This document shows positions 9,047-17,775 of a stretch of DNA of 64,000 bases, one piece after another. Each line of letters starts with the position of its first letter. Position 1 is the stretch's first letter. The notes beneath the pieces are model-generated. The model searched no databases, was not told the DNA's origin, and saw only the letters and a list, made by a program, of their open reading frames with translations. Position numbers and translations under genes: made by a program. Source of the stretch: Ekhidna sp051379705 (GTDB lineage Bacteria; Bacteroidota; Bacteroidia; Cytophagales; Cyclobacteriaceae); assembly GCF_051379705.1 (NCBI RefSeq), contig NZ_CP179868.1, positions 2,232,001-2,296,000 of the forward strand, given 5' to 3'.

Positions 9047-10504
9047 ATGCAATTCAATTACAAGGTAATTATTAAGGTTATCGGCTTTTTGCTTCTTATC
9101 AATGGAGCATTTATGCTGACCTGCCTGCCTTTTAGTTTTTACTATGGCGAGGGAGATCATATGCCCTTAATAATATCATCTCTAATTACGATTGGTTTTG
9201 GCTCTTTGTTTGTATTCCTAACACGCAACCTCCAGAGCAATGATGTTCGCAAAAAAGACGGATACCTTATCGTTACACTGGGTTGGCTTTCAATGTCTTT
9301 TTTTGGATCATTACCATATATAATAAGTGGAGCAATTCCGGATCTTACCAATGCCTTTTTTGAGACACTTTCTGGCTTTTCTACAACCGGGGCTACAGTT
9401 CTGACAGATATTGAGTCTGTGGAAAAGGGAATCCTTTTTTGGCGAAGCTTGACCCAGTGGATTGGTGGAATGGGAATCATTGTTTTAACAGTTGCCATTC
9501 TACCGCTCTTAGGAATTGGAGGCATGCAGCTCTTTGTTGCGGAAGCACCGGGTATTTCACCCGATAAATTACAGCCCAGAATCAAAGAGACGGCAAAAAG
9601 GCTATGGATCATTTACTGTGGACTTACAGTCACCGAGATGATTCTTCTTTGGGTAGGTGGAATGACTTTCTATGACGCCATCAATCACAGTTTAACCACA
9701 ATGGCAACAGGCGGCTTCTCTACCAAAAATGCAAGTGTCGCTTACTACAACGATCCGTTCATTCAGTATGTAATTATCGCCTTTATGTTTATGGCAGGCA
9801 CGAACTTTACCATGACCTATTTTGGGTTGCACGGGAAGTTCAAAAAAGTATTGAATAACGAAGAATTTAGGTTTTATCTCATTTTCTGCGTGACCGTTTC
9901 ATTGGTCGTAGGACTCATCATCTTCAACCTCGGCCATGACACCTTTGAAAAATCAATTAGAGATGCATTATTCCAAATCGTTTCCATTGTAACCACAACA
10001 GGCTATGTAACTCATGACTATACAGCATGGACCTCCTTTCTAACCGTAATATTTTTCTTGTTGATGTTCGCAGGAGGTTCAGCAGGCTCAACCGCCGGAG
10101 GAGTAAAACTGGTGAGGCATATACTCTTGATCAAAAACAGTTTGCTGGAACTAAAAAGAATATTGCATCCGTCAGCAATTATACCCGTTCGTTTCAATGG
10201 CAAATCTGTTAGTCGAGACATTACATTTAATGTATTGGCATTTATCATGATTTATATTTTGATCGTGTGCTTTGGAGCGATTGCCGTCTCTTCTTTTGGA
10301 ATAGATTTCAACACATCGCTTGGTGCCGTTGCCACTACCTTGGGAAATATTGGCCCAGGTATTGGTGATGTAGGACCGGTCGATAACTTTGCACATCTGC
10401 CCACCGGGGTGAAATGGATTTTATCCTTCATGATGCTTCTTGGAAGATTGGAACTTTTCACAGTTCTGATTTTATTCACACCATTTTTCTGGAGAAAAGT
10501 CTAA
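9047..10504 (+). CDS. trkH: Trk potassium transporter, membrane subunit
   Basis: A 485-residue integral membrane protein built from four membrane-pore-membrane repeats. The filter-like segments are visible: FSTTGATVL near residue 117, MATGGFSTKN, VTTTGYVTHD, and TLGNIGPGIGD near the C terminus, each carrying the conserved filter glycine. The GGMGIIVL and SAGSTAGG segments typical of TrkH are present. It works with the adjacent TrkA to import potassium. Confidence 0.95.
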   Translation: MQFNYKVIIKVIGFLLLINGAFMLTCLPFSFYYGEGDHMPLIISSLITIGFGSLFVFLTRNLQSNDVRKKDGYLIVTLGWLSMSFFGSLPYIISGAIPDLTNAFFETLSGFSTTGATVLTDIESVEKGILFWRSLTQWIGGMGIIVLTVAILPLLGIGGMQLFVAEAPGISPDKLQPRIKETAKRLWIIYCGLTVTEMILLWVGGMTFYDAINHSLTTMATGGFSTKNASVAYYNDPFIQYVIIAFMFMAGTNFTMTYFGLHGKFKKVLNNEEFRFYLIFCVTVSLVVGLIIFNLGHDTFEKSIRDALFQIVSIVTTTGYVTHDYTAWTSFLTVIFFLLMFAGGSAGSTAGGVKLVRHILLIKNSLLELKRILHPSAIIPVRFNGKSVSRDITFNVLAFIMIYILIVCFGAIAVSSFGIDFNTSLGAVATTLGNIGPGIGDVGPVDNFAHLPTGVKWILSFMMLLGRLELFTVLILFTPFFWRKV

Positions 10505-10557
10505 TCCCTTTCATCAGATTGGCTCATCTTTGGGCGACTCATTCAATACATGACTAA

Positions 10558-11652
10558 ATGAATACGTTGAGCTTTATTATCTGGACTGTTGATCCCTCAA
10601 TCTTCACGATTCCATTTACTGACTATGCACCAAGATGGTATGGAGTTTTATTTGCCGTCGGGTTTTTGCTTTCTCAACAGGTTTTTTTCAAAATATTCAA
10701 CACTGAAGGGCGTCCAGAAAAAGATGTTGAGCGCATTACTGGATATATGGTCGTCGCCACAATTGTAGGAGCCCGATTAGGCCATTGTCTTTTCTACAAT
10801 CCAGGCTACTACCTATCTAACCCCATTAAGATATTGATGATTTGGGAAGGTGGCTTAGCTAGTCATGGAGGTGTTCTTGGGATCTTGGTTGCAATCTACC
10901 TCTTCTGCAAAAAATACAAGTATCGGTACTTATGGGTTTTAGACCGAATGGTAATAGTGGGAATGTTAACCGCAGCTTTGATCCGAACGGGTAATCTTTT
11001 CAATTCAGAAATGGAGGGCACGCTTACCAACTCCGACACTGGAATAGTGTACGCACGAGCTACTTTAGAAACACTGAATTATTCACCTGACATTGAAAAT
11101 GTGAGCTTTGAAAAAGGCGGTGAAATGGTCAGCAATCAGGCCGGGATTGTTCCAATCAAAGCAATTGTGGAATATAGAAGAGGTGTGGAGTTTACTATCA
11201 AAGACAAAGAATTTGTTGAGAACAGGCTAAAGAGTGCCCTAAATCGGTATCGCGAGGTGACAGAGCATGTTGATTTTGGAGACGGTTCTCTGGTTTACAA
11301 AAACTATCAGAATGATGGTAGGGAAATATTGGAGATTTCTGCCTTAGGCAAAGTGCGGCATGCGGCTCAATTGTACGAGGCGTTGTATGCCGCCATTCTC
11401 ATGGTACTGTTTTATTGGCTTTGGGCAAAAAGGAGAGAAACGCTTCCACAGGGTTTCAATTTTGCCATCTTTATGATCGTGTTTTGGGCGCTACGATTCG
11501 GTGATGAATTTTTCAAGATGAATCAGGAAGCCTTTGAAGACGACCTGGTTTTAAATATGGGGCAGATTCTGAGTATCCCAATGACCCTCGTAGGATTCAT
11601 TATTATGATTTGGATTTATCAGAAGGATCAGAAGATGTCGGATTTTTCTTAG
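10558..11652 (+). CDS. lgt: Prolipoprotein diacylglyceryl transferase
   Basis: A 364-residue inner-membrane enzyme that adds diacylglycerol to the lipobox cysteine of prolipoproteins. It shows YGVLFAVGFLL, the GARLGHCLFYNPGYY segment, the HGG motif in GGLASHGGVLG, and RTGNLFNSEMEG, the counterpart of the GRxGNFxNxE signature. An insertion of roughly 100 polar residues (about 160-265) splits the membrane core. This makes it longer than the E. coli enzyme; similar insertions occur in Bacteroidota. Its clients here include the lipoproteins at 2260, 11702, 19036 and 62664. Confidence 0.93.
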   Translation: MNTLSFIIWTVDPSIFTIPFTDYAPRWYGVLFAVGFLLSQQVFFKIFNTEGRPEKDVERITGYMVVATIVGARLGHCLFYNPGYYLSNPIKILMIWEGGLASHGGVLGILVAIYLFCKKYKYRYLWVLDRMVIVGMLTAALIRTGNLFNSEMEGTLTNSDTGIVYARATLETLNYSPDIENVSFEKGGEMVSNQAGIVPIKAIVEYRRGVEFTIKDKEFVENRLKSALNRYREVTEHVDFGDGSLVYKNYQNDGREILEISALGKVRHAAQLYEALYAAILMVLFYWLWAKRRETLPQGFNFAIFMIVFWALRFGDEFFKMNQEAFEDDLVLNMGQILSIPMTLVGFIIMIWIYQKDQKMSDFS

Positions 11653-11656
11653 GCAC

Positions 11657-11680
11657 AAAAAAAGGAGTAAAAACTCCCTT
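11657..11680 (-). terminator. Intrinsic terminator between lgt and the small lipoprotein gene
   Basis: GGAGT (11664-11668) pairs with ACTCC (11673-11677) around a four-base loop. Read on the minus strand the hairpin is followed by seven T residues, so it best terminates the small lipoprotein transcript. It may also slow lgt transcription, since it begins just after the lgt stop. Confidence 0.7.
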
Positions 11681-11701
11681 CTTGATTTATGTAGATCAAA
11701 A

Positions 11702-11944
11702 TTATTGATCAGCTTCATCAGCCATTTCATCAGCAGCTTCCTCTGCCTCAGCAGCAAGAGAATCTACAGCCACTTCAAGAGAATCCATTGCGTCATCAGC
11801 AGCTTCTTCCATGTCATCCATTGCTTCTTCAGCTGCCTCTCCAGCTTCTTCTACAGCATCCTCAGCTTCAGACTCGGATGATGCGGATGATGTGCAAGCG
11901 CCTAGGAATGCAACCATCGCTAATAGTAATAGTACTTTTTTCAT
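11702..11944 (-). CDS. Small, highly acidic lipoprotein
   Basis: An 80-residue protein with a lipoprotein signal (lipobox LGAC, cysteine at 17). The mature part is almost entirely Ala, Glu, Asp, Ser and Met. Heptad-like spacing (EEAGEAAEEAMDDMEEAA) suggests a long amphipathic, strongly negative helix. I know no function for it. It resembles short acidic coiled-coil lipoproteins, such as murein-lipoprotein-like spacers, in size but not in sequence. It has its own terminator and points away from clpB. Confidence 0.75.
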   Translation of the reverse strand: MKKVLLLLAMVAFLGACTSSASSESEAEDAVEEAGEAAEEAMDDMEEAADDAMDSLEVAVDSLAAEAEEAADEMADEADQ

Positions 11945-12203
11945 TTTTTGGTCAGGTTTAAAAAAATTGAACCATTAAAATTAGAAGGTTAGCGATCATA
12001 AACAAATGATTGACCTCTTTTTGTCAAAAAATGCAAAATAAAAATTTAATTTTTTTGAAATTAATTATCATAATTATCCCTGACGACTTGTCGCTTTTTT
12101 GAGAATCACACCCGTGTTTTCTGCCACTTTGTCTTTAAATAGTGCAATTATTTCTTTGGAATAGCATTTGTAATCTTCCAATCATACAAGAATAGAAAGA
12201 CTA
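11945..12203. other. Divergent intergenic region upstream of clpB
   Basis: This 259-base AT-rich region separates the acidic lipoprotein gene (minus) from clpB (plus) and must hold both promoters. I see no CIRCE element, no match to TAnnTTTG and no small coding frame. A short CGACTTGTCG inverted repeat followed by a T run near 12090 is the only structured spot. Confidence 0.5.
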
Positions 12204-14819
12204 ATGAACTTCAATAACTATACAATCAAAGCGCAGGAGGCACTACAAAAAGCAACAGAAATCGCTTCTGGTGAAAGTCATCAAGTAATTGAGGCCGGTC
12301 ACTTGTTAAAAGCGATTTTGTTTTCTGATGAAAACTTAGTGTCTTTCTTGCTCAAGAAACTCGGAGCCACAAAAAAAATGGTAGATGTTCCGGTGGAGGA
12401 ACTCATAAACGGATACCCGAAAGTTTCAGGGGGACAACCTTATTTATCCAATGATGCGGCCAAAGCTTTACAGAAAGCAGAAAAATACCTTAAGGATTTT
12501 GGAGATGAATATGTAGCTGTTGAGCACATTATACTCGGGATTTTGGCAGGTAGCGACAAGACCGCTCAGATATTGAAGGATGCCGGGTTTCAGGAAAAAC
12601 AATTGATTTCGGCAATCAAAGAATTAAGAGGTGGAGAGAAAGTGACAGATCAGAATGCCGAATCAAAATATCGTTCATTGGAGCGATACTCTAAAAACCT
12701 GAATGAACTTGCAAAAAAAGGGAAAATTGATCCGGTCATCGGACGGGATGAGGAAATCCGCAGAGTTCTTCAAATACTTGCACGAAGGACAAAAAATAAT
12801 CCCATTCTTTTGGGCGAACCAGGTGTTGGTAAAACGGCAATTGTGGAAGGAATGGCTCAGCGAATTGTAGACGGAGATGTTCCTGAGAATCTGAAATCCA
12901 AGACCATCATTTCGCTTGATATGGGTCTTCTGGTTGCTGGCGCAAAATTCAAAGGCGAGTTTGAAGAACGATTAAAGGCTGTGATCAAAGAAGTAACCGA
13001 TAGTGACGGTCAGATCATTTTATTTATAGATGAGATTCATACACTCATTGGAGCCGGAGGAGGTGGAGAAGGCGCCATGGATGCAGCGAATCTATTGAAG
13101 CCAGCACTGGCCCGAGGTGAGCTTCATGCCATTGGAGCAACAACACTTCAGGAGTATCAGAAATACATTGAAAAGGATAAGGCGCTGGAGCGGAGGTTCC
13201 AGTCCATCATGGTTGATGAGCCTAGCGTTACAGATGCAATATCGATCCTGCGAGGGATCAAAGACAAATATGAGGTCCATCATGGAGTACGAGTAAAAGA
13301 TGATGCGGTGATTGCAGCCGTTGAGCTGTCCAGTCGCTATATATCAGATCGGTTTTTACCTGATAAAGCAATCGACCTCATGGATGAGGCTGCATCTAAG
13401 TTGAGAATTGAAATAGACTCATTGCCGGAAGAGTTGGATGAGCTGAATCGTAAAATCATGCAACTAGAAATTGAGCGTGAAGCGATACGTCGGGAAAAGA
13501 ATAAAGACAAAGAAAAGCAACTCAACAAAGAGTTAGCTGATTTGGAGGCGGACAGAAAAGAACTCAAGGCGAAGTGGGACAACGAGAAATCTGTTATTCA
13601 AGGCTTGCGTGAGGAAAAGGAAAATATAGAGAAATATAAAACTGAGGCTGAGCAGGCAGAACGTTCCGGAGAATATGAAAAAGTAGCGGAAATTCGATAC
13701 GGCAAAATTGTAGAAGCAGAGAAGAATCTGGCCAACTACCAAAAACAACTTGTAGAGATGCAGGGAGAAAAAAGCCTGCTTAAGGAAGAAGTAGATCCGG
13801 AAGACATTGCGGAAGTAGTAGCGAAGTGGACAGGTATTCCCGTTTCAAAAATGCTGCAAAGTGACAGGGAAAAGCTGATCCACCTGGAAGAAGAATTGGG
13901 AAGAAGAGTGGCCGGGCAGGCAGAGGCAATTCAGGCAGTTTCAGATGCCGTGCGAAGAAGCCGCGCAGGATTGCACGATCCCAAGAGACCAATCGGGTCA
14001 TTTATTTTCTTGGGAACAACCGGTGTGGGTAAGACTGAGCTGGCAAAAGCGCTTGCGGAATACCTTTTCAATGATGAGAATTCTATGGTACGAATTGATA
14101 TGTCTGAATATCAGGAGCGACATGCGGTGAGCAGACTGATTGGTGCGCCTCCGGGCTATGTTGGCTATGATGAAGGTGGACAACTGACAGAGTCAGTAAG
14201 AAGGAAGCCTTACAGCGTGATTTTGCTCGATGAAATTGAAAAAGCACATCCTGATGTTTTCAATATCTTGTTGCAAGTACTTGACGATGGACGCCTGACA
14301 GACAACAAAGGGAGAGTCGCCAATTTCAAGAATACGATCATTATCATGACGACCAACATTGGCTCGGGTCTCATTCAAGAAAACTTTGAGAAGCTCGATG
14401 AAGCTAATCCTGAACCTATAATCGAGGAAACAAAGAATCAGGTGTTCGAGCTTTTGAAGAAATCGGTCAGACCGGAATTCTTGAATCGTGTTGATGAAAC
14501 CATCATGTTCCGTCCATTGAGTAAGGATGACCTTCAGAAAATTGTAGGAATCCAATTCAGGCTTATCCAACAACGTCTGGAGGAGAATGGAATTAAGATT
14601 GAGGCGGACGAAAAAGTGCTGCAACATCTTGGCAAGATTGGATTTGATCCACAGTTTGGAGCGCGACCATTGAAGCGCGTACTGCAAAGGGAGATTTTAA
14701 ATGAACTGTCAAAAGAAATTCTCGCTGGAAACATCGCCAAGGACTCGGTAATCGGTGTGACACTTTCGGACAGTAATCAGGTAGAATTCTTAAATCTCGA
14801 CGCGGTAGAGATTGAGTAA
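12204..14819 (+). CDS. clpB: ATP-dependent disaggregase ClpB
   Basis: An 871-residue Hsp100 chaperone that extracts proteins from aggregates together with DnaK. In order it has the N-terminal Clp-N repeats (1-145), AAA+ domain 1 with Walker A GEPGVGKTAI and Walker B ILFIDEIHTL, the middle coiled coil (about 405-525), and AAA+ domain 2 with GTTGVGKTELAKALAE. The C terminus has the ClpB-type GFDPQFGARPLKRVLQ segment. The coiled coil and total length separate it from ClpA and ClpC. A possible 48-residue membrane peptide gene overlaps its 3' end. Confidence 0.97.
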   Translation: MNFNNYTIKAQEALQKATEIASGESHQVIEAGHLLKAILFSDENLVSFLLKKLGATKKMVDVPVEELINGYPKVSGGQPYLSNDAAKALQKAEKYLKDFGDEYVAVEHIILGILAGSDKTAQILKDAGFQEKQLISAIKELRGGEKVTDQNAESKYRSLERYSKNLNELAKKGKIDPVIGRDEEIRRVLQILARRTKNNPILLGEPGVGKTAIVEGMAQRIVDGDVPENLKSKTIISLDMGLLVAGAKFKGEFEERLKAVIKEVTDSDGQIILFIDEIHTLIGAGGGGEGAMDAANLLKPALARGELHAIGATTLQEYQKYIEKDKALERRFQSIMVDEPSVTDAISILRGIKDKYEVHHGVRVKDDAVIAAVELSSRYISDRFLPDKAIDLMDEAASKLRIEIDSLPEELDELNRKIMQLEIEREAIRREKNKDKEKQLNKELADLEADRKELKAKWDNEKSVIQGLREEKENIEKYKTEAEQAERSGEYEKVAEIRYGKIVEAEKNLANYQKQLVEMQGEKSLLKEEVDPEDIAEVVAKWTGIPVSKMLQSDREKLIHLEEELGRRVAGQAEAIQAVSDAVRRSRAGLHDPKRPIGSFIFLGTTGVGKTELAKALAEYLFNDENSMVRIDMSEYQERHAVSRLIGAPPGYVGYDEGGQLTESVRRKPYSVILLDEIEKAHPDVFNILLQVLDDGRLTDNKGRVANFKNTIIIMTTNIGSGLIQENFEKLDEANPEPIIEETKNQVFELLKKSVRPEFLNRVDETIMFRPLSKDDLQKIVGIQFRLIQQRLEENGIKIEADEKVLQHLGKIGFDPQFGARPLKRVLQREILNELSKEILAGNIAKDSVIGVTLSDSNQVEFLNLDAVEIE

Positions 14820-14958
14820 TTTTTGGAAGCTAATAAGACGTATATGTTGGGTGGCGATCATAGGTACTATGATCGCTTTCCACAATATGTATAATCAGGA
14901 ATTCAAATCCGCAGAGGAGGATAGGATTGAGATGATTGCGGAGGATGAACAAGAATAG
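14812..14958 (+). CDS. Possible 48-residue single-pass membrane protein overlapping the end of clpB
   Basis: An open frame from a TTG at 14812, which overlaps the clpB stop by 8 bases, runs to TAG at 14956-14958. It encodes a short basic N terminus (WKLIRR), one hydrophobic segment (ICWVAIIGTMIAF) and a strongly acidic tail, the layout of a small single-pass membrane protein. The stop codon lies in the first stem of the intrinsic terminator, so the frame fills the gap between clpB and the terminator exactly. There is no ATG near the beginning; a GTG at 14854 is an alternative start that would lose the basic N terminus. No homolog recognised. Confidence 0.4.
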   Translation: MSNFWKLIRRICWVAIIGTMIAFHNMYNQEFKSAEEDRIEMIAEDEQE

Positions 14959-14981
14959 GGATCGATTAAGATCCCTTTTTT
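14958..14981 (+). terminator. Intrinsic terminator after clpB
   Basis: GGGATC (14958-14963) and GATCCC (14970-14975) form a perfect 6-bp stem with a 6-base loop, followed by six T residues. It ends the clpB transcript. The stop codon of the convergent propeller gene lies in its loop and 3' arm, so the two transcripts share this DNA. Confidence 0.85.
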
Positions 14982-16117
14982 ATTCGTAGGCTATATATAT
15001 GCTTATCATAGCAGCCGAAGACCAGTTGGTCTTCTGACAATCCCGGAGACGAGAATGATCCATTTGGAAGTTCATATTTACTTATTTCTTGGCCAGTTTT
15101 TCTATCCAAAAGGAAGACAATACCGCTATCTTTTGGGTTGTAGCCATTTCCCGATGTGTAAATAACCCATTCTTCCGTGACTATCGGCTTGGTATAAATA
15201 TTCTTACCTCCATTTTGAGACCATATTGGTCTTCCAATTTCAGGATCAAATGCCAACATGGAGTAATTATCGGATCCACCAATATATAGCGTATCCTTAT
15301 AGACAACTGGATCACCAATTATCCATCCCTTTTGTGCATCTGTGTACGTCCAAACCTTTTCGCCGGTGGCTATATCAAGGACATTCAACATGAAGTTCCG
15401 TGCACCAAAGAATAGGAGACTATCATAAACCAAAAACTCTGAGACAACTCCACCAAATGTGCCGTAAGGCTTAGCCTGTCGGTAAGTTTTTTTCTTCCAT
15501 TCCAACTTTTTATTTTCCAGCGAATACGCATAAACAAACCCTTCCCAATCGCCGAAATATAATATCCCATTACTGACATGCGGAGAAGATCGTACCGGTG
15601 TCCCATCCTCTGTTTGATAGGAGAATGCTACTTTGCCATTATCTGCATTGAGACCATAGACATTGCCGTTTCCGCAACCTACATAAATGACTCCTTCATG
15701 TAAAAATGCGGTTGATCGTTTGTCATCATACGGGTCAATCTTGTATGGCCATTCATATTCTTTGTACTTGAAATTGAATGGTTCCATCTCAGGATCAAAC
15801 ATCCACAGAATTTTACCATTTTTTCTATCTGCGAGGTAGAAGATATTAGCAGATTCGAAAAAAATGTTGTCATCCACTAGTGTAGCTTTCCCCTGGATGT
15901 TTCCATCGGTTTCGATTCGCCACTTTTCATTTCCATTTGCGATATCCAGCGCAAAAAATACGCCTCCTTGATCTCCGACATATACAGTTTCATTATGTAT
16001 CACCGGGCTGGCTAACACAGAATCAGTAGCTTCAAATTTCCAATCCAACTCGAGAGTTTGAGAAGTAGCACTGATTGAGATTGTGAATAGCAATAAAGAT
16101 AAAATTGTATGTTTCAT
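14966..16117 (-). CDS. Secreted PQQ-binding-like beta-propeller repeat protein
   Basis: A 383-residue exported protein with a signal peptide (MKHTILSLLLFTISISA). The body is a chain of PQQ-like propeller blades, with repeated YVGxxxGxxxALDxxxGxxxWxxx units such as VYVGDQGGVFFALD, IYVGCGNGNVYGLN, LYFGDWEGFVYAYS and LYIGGSDNYSMLAFD. Such propellers are protein- or ligand-binding scaffolds, as in BamB. None of the residues of a quinoprotein dehydrogenase is evident. It lacks a lipobox, so it would be periplasmic or secreted. It converges on clpB and is divergent from the HTH-like membrane protein gene 39 bases away. Confidence 0.8.
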   Translation of the reverse strand: MKHTILSLLLFTISISATSQTLELDWKFEATDSVLASPVIHNETVYVGDQGGVFFALDIANGNEKWRIETDGNIQGKATLVDDNIFFESANIFYLADRKNGKILWMFDPEMEPFNFKYKEYEWPYKIDPYDDKRSTAFLHEGVIYVGCGNGNVYGLNADNGKVAFSYQTEDGTPVRSSPHVSNGILYFGDWEGFVYAYSLENKKLEWKKKTYRQAKPYGTFGGVVSEFLVYDSLLFFGARNFMLNVLDIATGEKVWTYTDAQKGWIIGDPVVYKDTLYIGGSDNYSMLAFDPEIGRPIWSQNGGKNIYTKPIVTEEWVIYTSGNGYNPKDSGIVFLLDRKTGQEISKYELPNGSFSSPGLSEDQLVFGCYDKHIYSLRIKKGS

Positions 16118-16156
16118 TAGTCCGATTATTTTGATTTAGTCTCAAGCTATTTCAAT

Positions 16157-17452
16157 ATGCTGCCTATTGGATATCTCAAGCTTGGCAAAACCTTATTAAA
16201 TCCTTGTCAGTATTATCTTAAAGAGATTTTGACCGAAAAAGAATACATATCACATTGCAAAAAGCAGATTGAGGCAAAGTTTAGGTTCAATTCAGAATTG
16301 ATTGAACGAGACTTTGAATACCTCCACGAAGTAATATTGGAGCAAACCAAGACCGATCTGAGCACCTCTACTTTGCGTCGAATTTGGTCAGATAAGCATC
16401 AATCGGTGCCTCAGACTAAAACATTAGATGCGCTGGCTCAACTGCTTGGGCATTCAGGATGGCAAACTTTTAAGCAAGCAGATGTCCCAAACGAAAAGAA
16501 GACCTTCAATCTGAAGGTGCGAACCGCAGCCTATATCCTTGGGTTTGCTCTGTTGGTTTCTTCGATATTCTTGCTGACGTCTAGCGAGGAGGTGGTAGGA
16601 GAAATATTTCTTAATCCTGAAGTCGAGGTGTACGAAGGTGTTCCTGCCACCATTGGGTTTCATTATAGCGCCAAGAACCCCAATGTAGAGATTGAATTGT
16701 CGTGGAATCCCTACGAGCGAACACCCTTAGACATGGATAAGGATTTCTATACCGGAACCTACCTATATCCTGACTATCACCATGCCAAACTATTGCATGG
16801 GGAACAGACCTTATCATCATCTCCTGTACATGTGATTACCTCTGGTTGGCACGGTTTGATAATGGATGCTGGTTATGACATCAACCCAACTTATCTGGAC
16901 AGTGCTGAGTTTTTATCCGAAGAAGGGCTTTTTGTAAAAAAAGAAATCATGCTACGGATTGGAGAGCAATCCGGAATCGCTCTCCCGGTATTTACGCTTT
17001 CACATATCGACCTTTCAAATCTTTCCGGTGACGATTTTACACTTAATGCAAAAGTCAAAAGTCAGGCATATTCAAAGAATCAAACCTGCCGCTACTATGA
17101 GGTATTAATAAAAGGAGAGAAGGGAAATATCCGAGTACCGGTCAGTCAGACTGGATGCTACGGACTGACGGAATTAAAATGCGCGGATAAAATTGTCTCA
17201 GGTAAGCAAAATGATCTTTCAGCATTATCTACCGATCTAAGCCAAGAACACCAAGTCCAAGTCCGACTCAAGGAGAATAAGATGCTTATCCATATAGCAA
17301 ATAACCCGGCATTAACCATAGGCTACACCCAGAAGATTGGCTCAGTAAAGGTGATAAAATTCATCTTTCAGGGGCCTTCTGAGGTTCACTCATTTGAGCT
17401 TTTTGATAAAGATGGAATTCCGTTTGAATCGTCAATATTGTACCCATTCTAA
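16157..17452 (+). CDS. Membrane-anchored HTH-like protein with a large extracytoplasmic domain
   Basis: A 431-residue protein of three parts. Residues about 25-110 hold a helical region of the type found in many Bacteroidota proteins of unknown role: a DLSTSTLRRIWSDKHQSVPQ helix-turn-helix-like stretch, then TKTLDALAQLLGHSGWQTF. One hydrophobic segment follows (AAYILGFALLVSSIFLL, about 125-140). The remaining 290 residues are polar, predicted outside the cytoplasm and rich in beta strands, with no family I recognise. The layout suggests a one-component signal receptor, but DNA binding is inferred. The ATG at 16157 is the only early ATG; a TTG at 16227 (LTEKEYISH) would also fit. Confidence 0.6.
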   Translation: MLPIGYLKLGKTLLNPCQYYLKEILTEKEYISHCKKQIEAKFRFNSELIERDFEYLHEVILEQTKTDLSTSTLRRIWSDKHQSVPQTKTLDALAQLLGHSGWQTFKQADVPNEKKTFNLKVRTAAYILGFALLVSSIFLLTSSEEVVGEIFLNPEVEVYEGVPATIGFHYSAKNPNVEIELSWNPYERTPLDMDKDFYTGTYLYPDYHHAKLLHGEQTLSSSPVHVITSGWHGLIMDAGYDINPTYLDSAEFLSEEGLFVKKEIMLRIGEQSGIALPVFTLSHIDLSNLSGDDFTLNAKVKSQAYSKNQTCRYYEVLIKGEKGNIRVPVSQTGCYGLTELKCADKIVSGKQNDLSALSTDLSQEHQVQVRLKENKMLIHIANNPALTIGYTQKIGSVKVIKFIFQGPSEVHSFELFDKDGIPFESSILYPF

Positions 17453-17555
17453 AGAAGCATTCACGAAGGAACGATAAAAATTCTTTGAGAATTTGGAACG
17501 AATTATGAGCAAATAATCTTACATTTATTCTACTATTACCCGTAACAAATACGTC

Positions 17556-17723
17556 ATGACTGCAGAAGAAATCCAATCCCAAATTACTGATTTAGAGTCC
17601 AAATTAACTGGTGACATGTTTAACGACATGGAGATTAAAGACAAGATTCACAACTTGAAAATGAAGCAAAATGGCACTCGTCCGATGAATTCGGAGATTG
17701 AGTGTGTGGGATGCGGAAGCTGA
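17556..17723 (+). CDS. Small conserved-looking protein ending in ECVGCGS
   Basis: A 55-residue protein beginning MTAEEIQSQI and ending IECVGCGS, with TGA at 17721-17723. It has a helical charged body (DMFNDMEIKDKIHNLKMK) and a C-terminal CxxC pair that could bind metal or form a disulfide. Its even codon pattern and the C-terminal motif resemble a small conserved Bacteroidota protein I have seen without a known function. It has no signal peptide. It lies alone between the HTH-like membrane protein gene and the WG-repeat gene. Confidence 0.75.
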   Translation: MTAEEIQSQITDLESKLTGDMFNDMEIKDKIHNLKMKQNGTRPMNSEIECVGCGS

Positions 17724-17775
17724 TTTAGAAACCATTATGGTTTAATTCTGTCTTTAGCCTGTAAGTTGAGATTAT

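Noticed and set aside
11945..12203. CIRCE or other heat-shock operator ahead of clpB
   Set aside because: No TTAGCACTC/GAGTGCTAA pair or comparable repeat is present.
14193..14687. Minus-strand open frame of 164 codons inside clpB
   Set aside because: Antisense shadow of the second AAA+ domain of ClpB, with no motif or initiation context.
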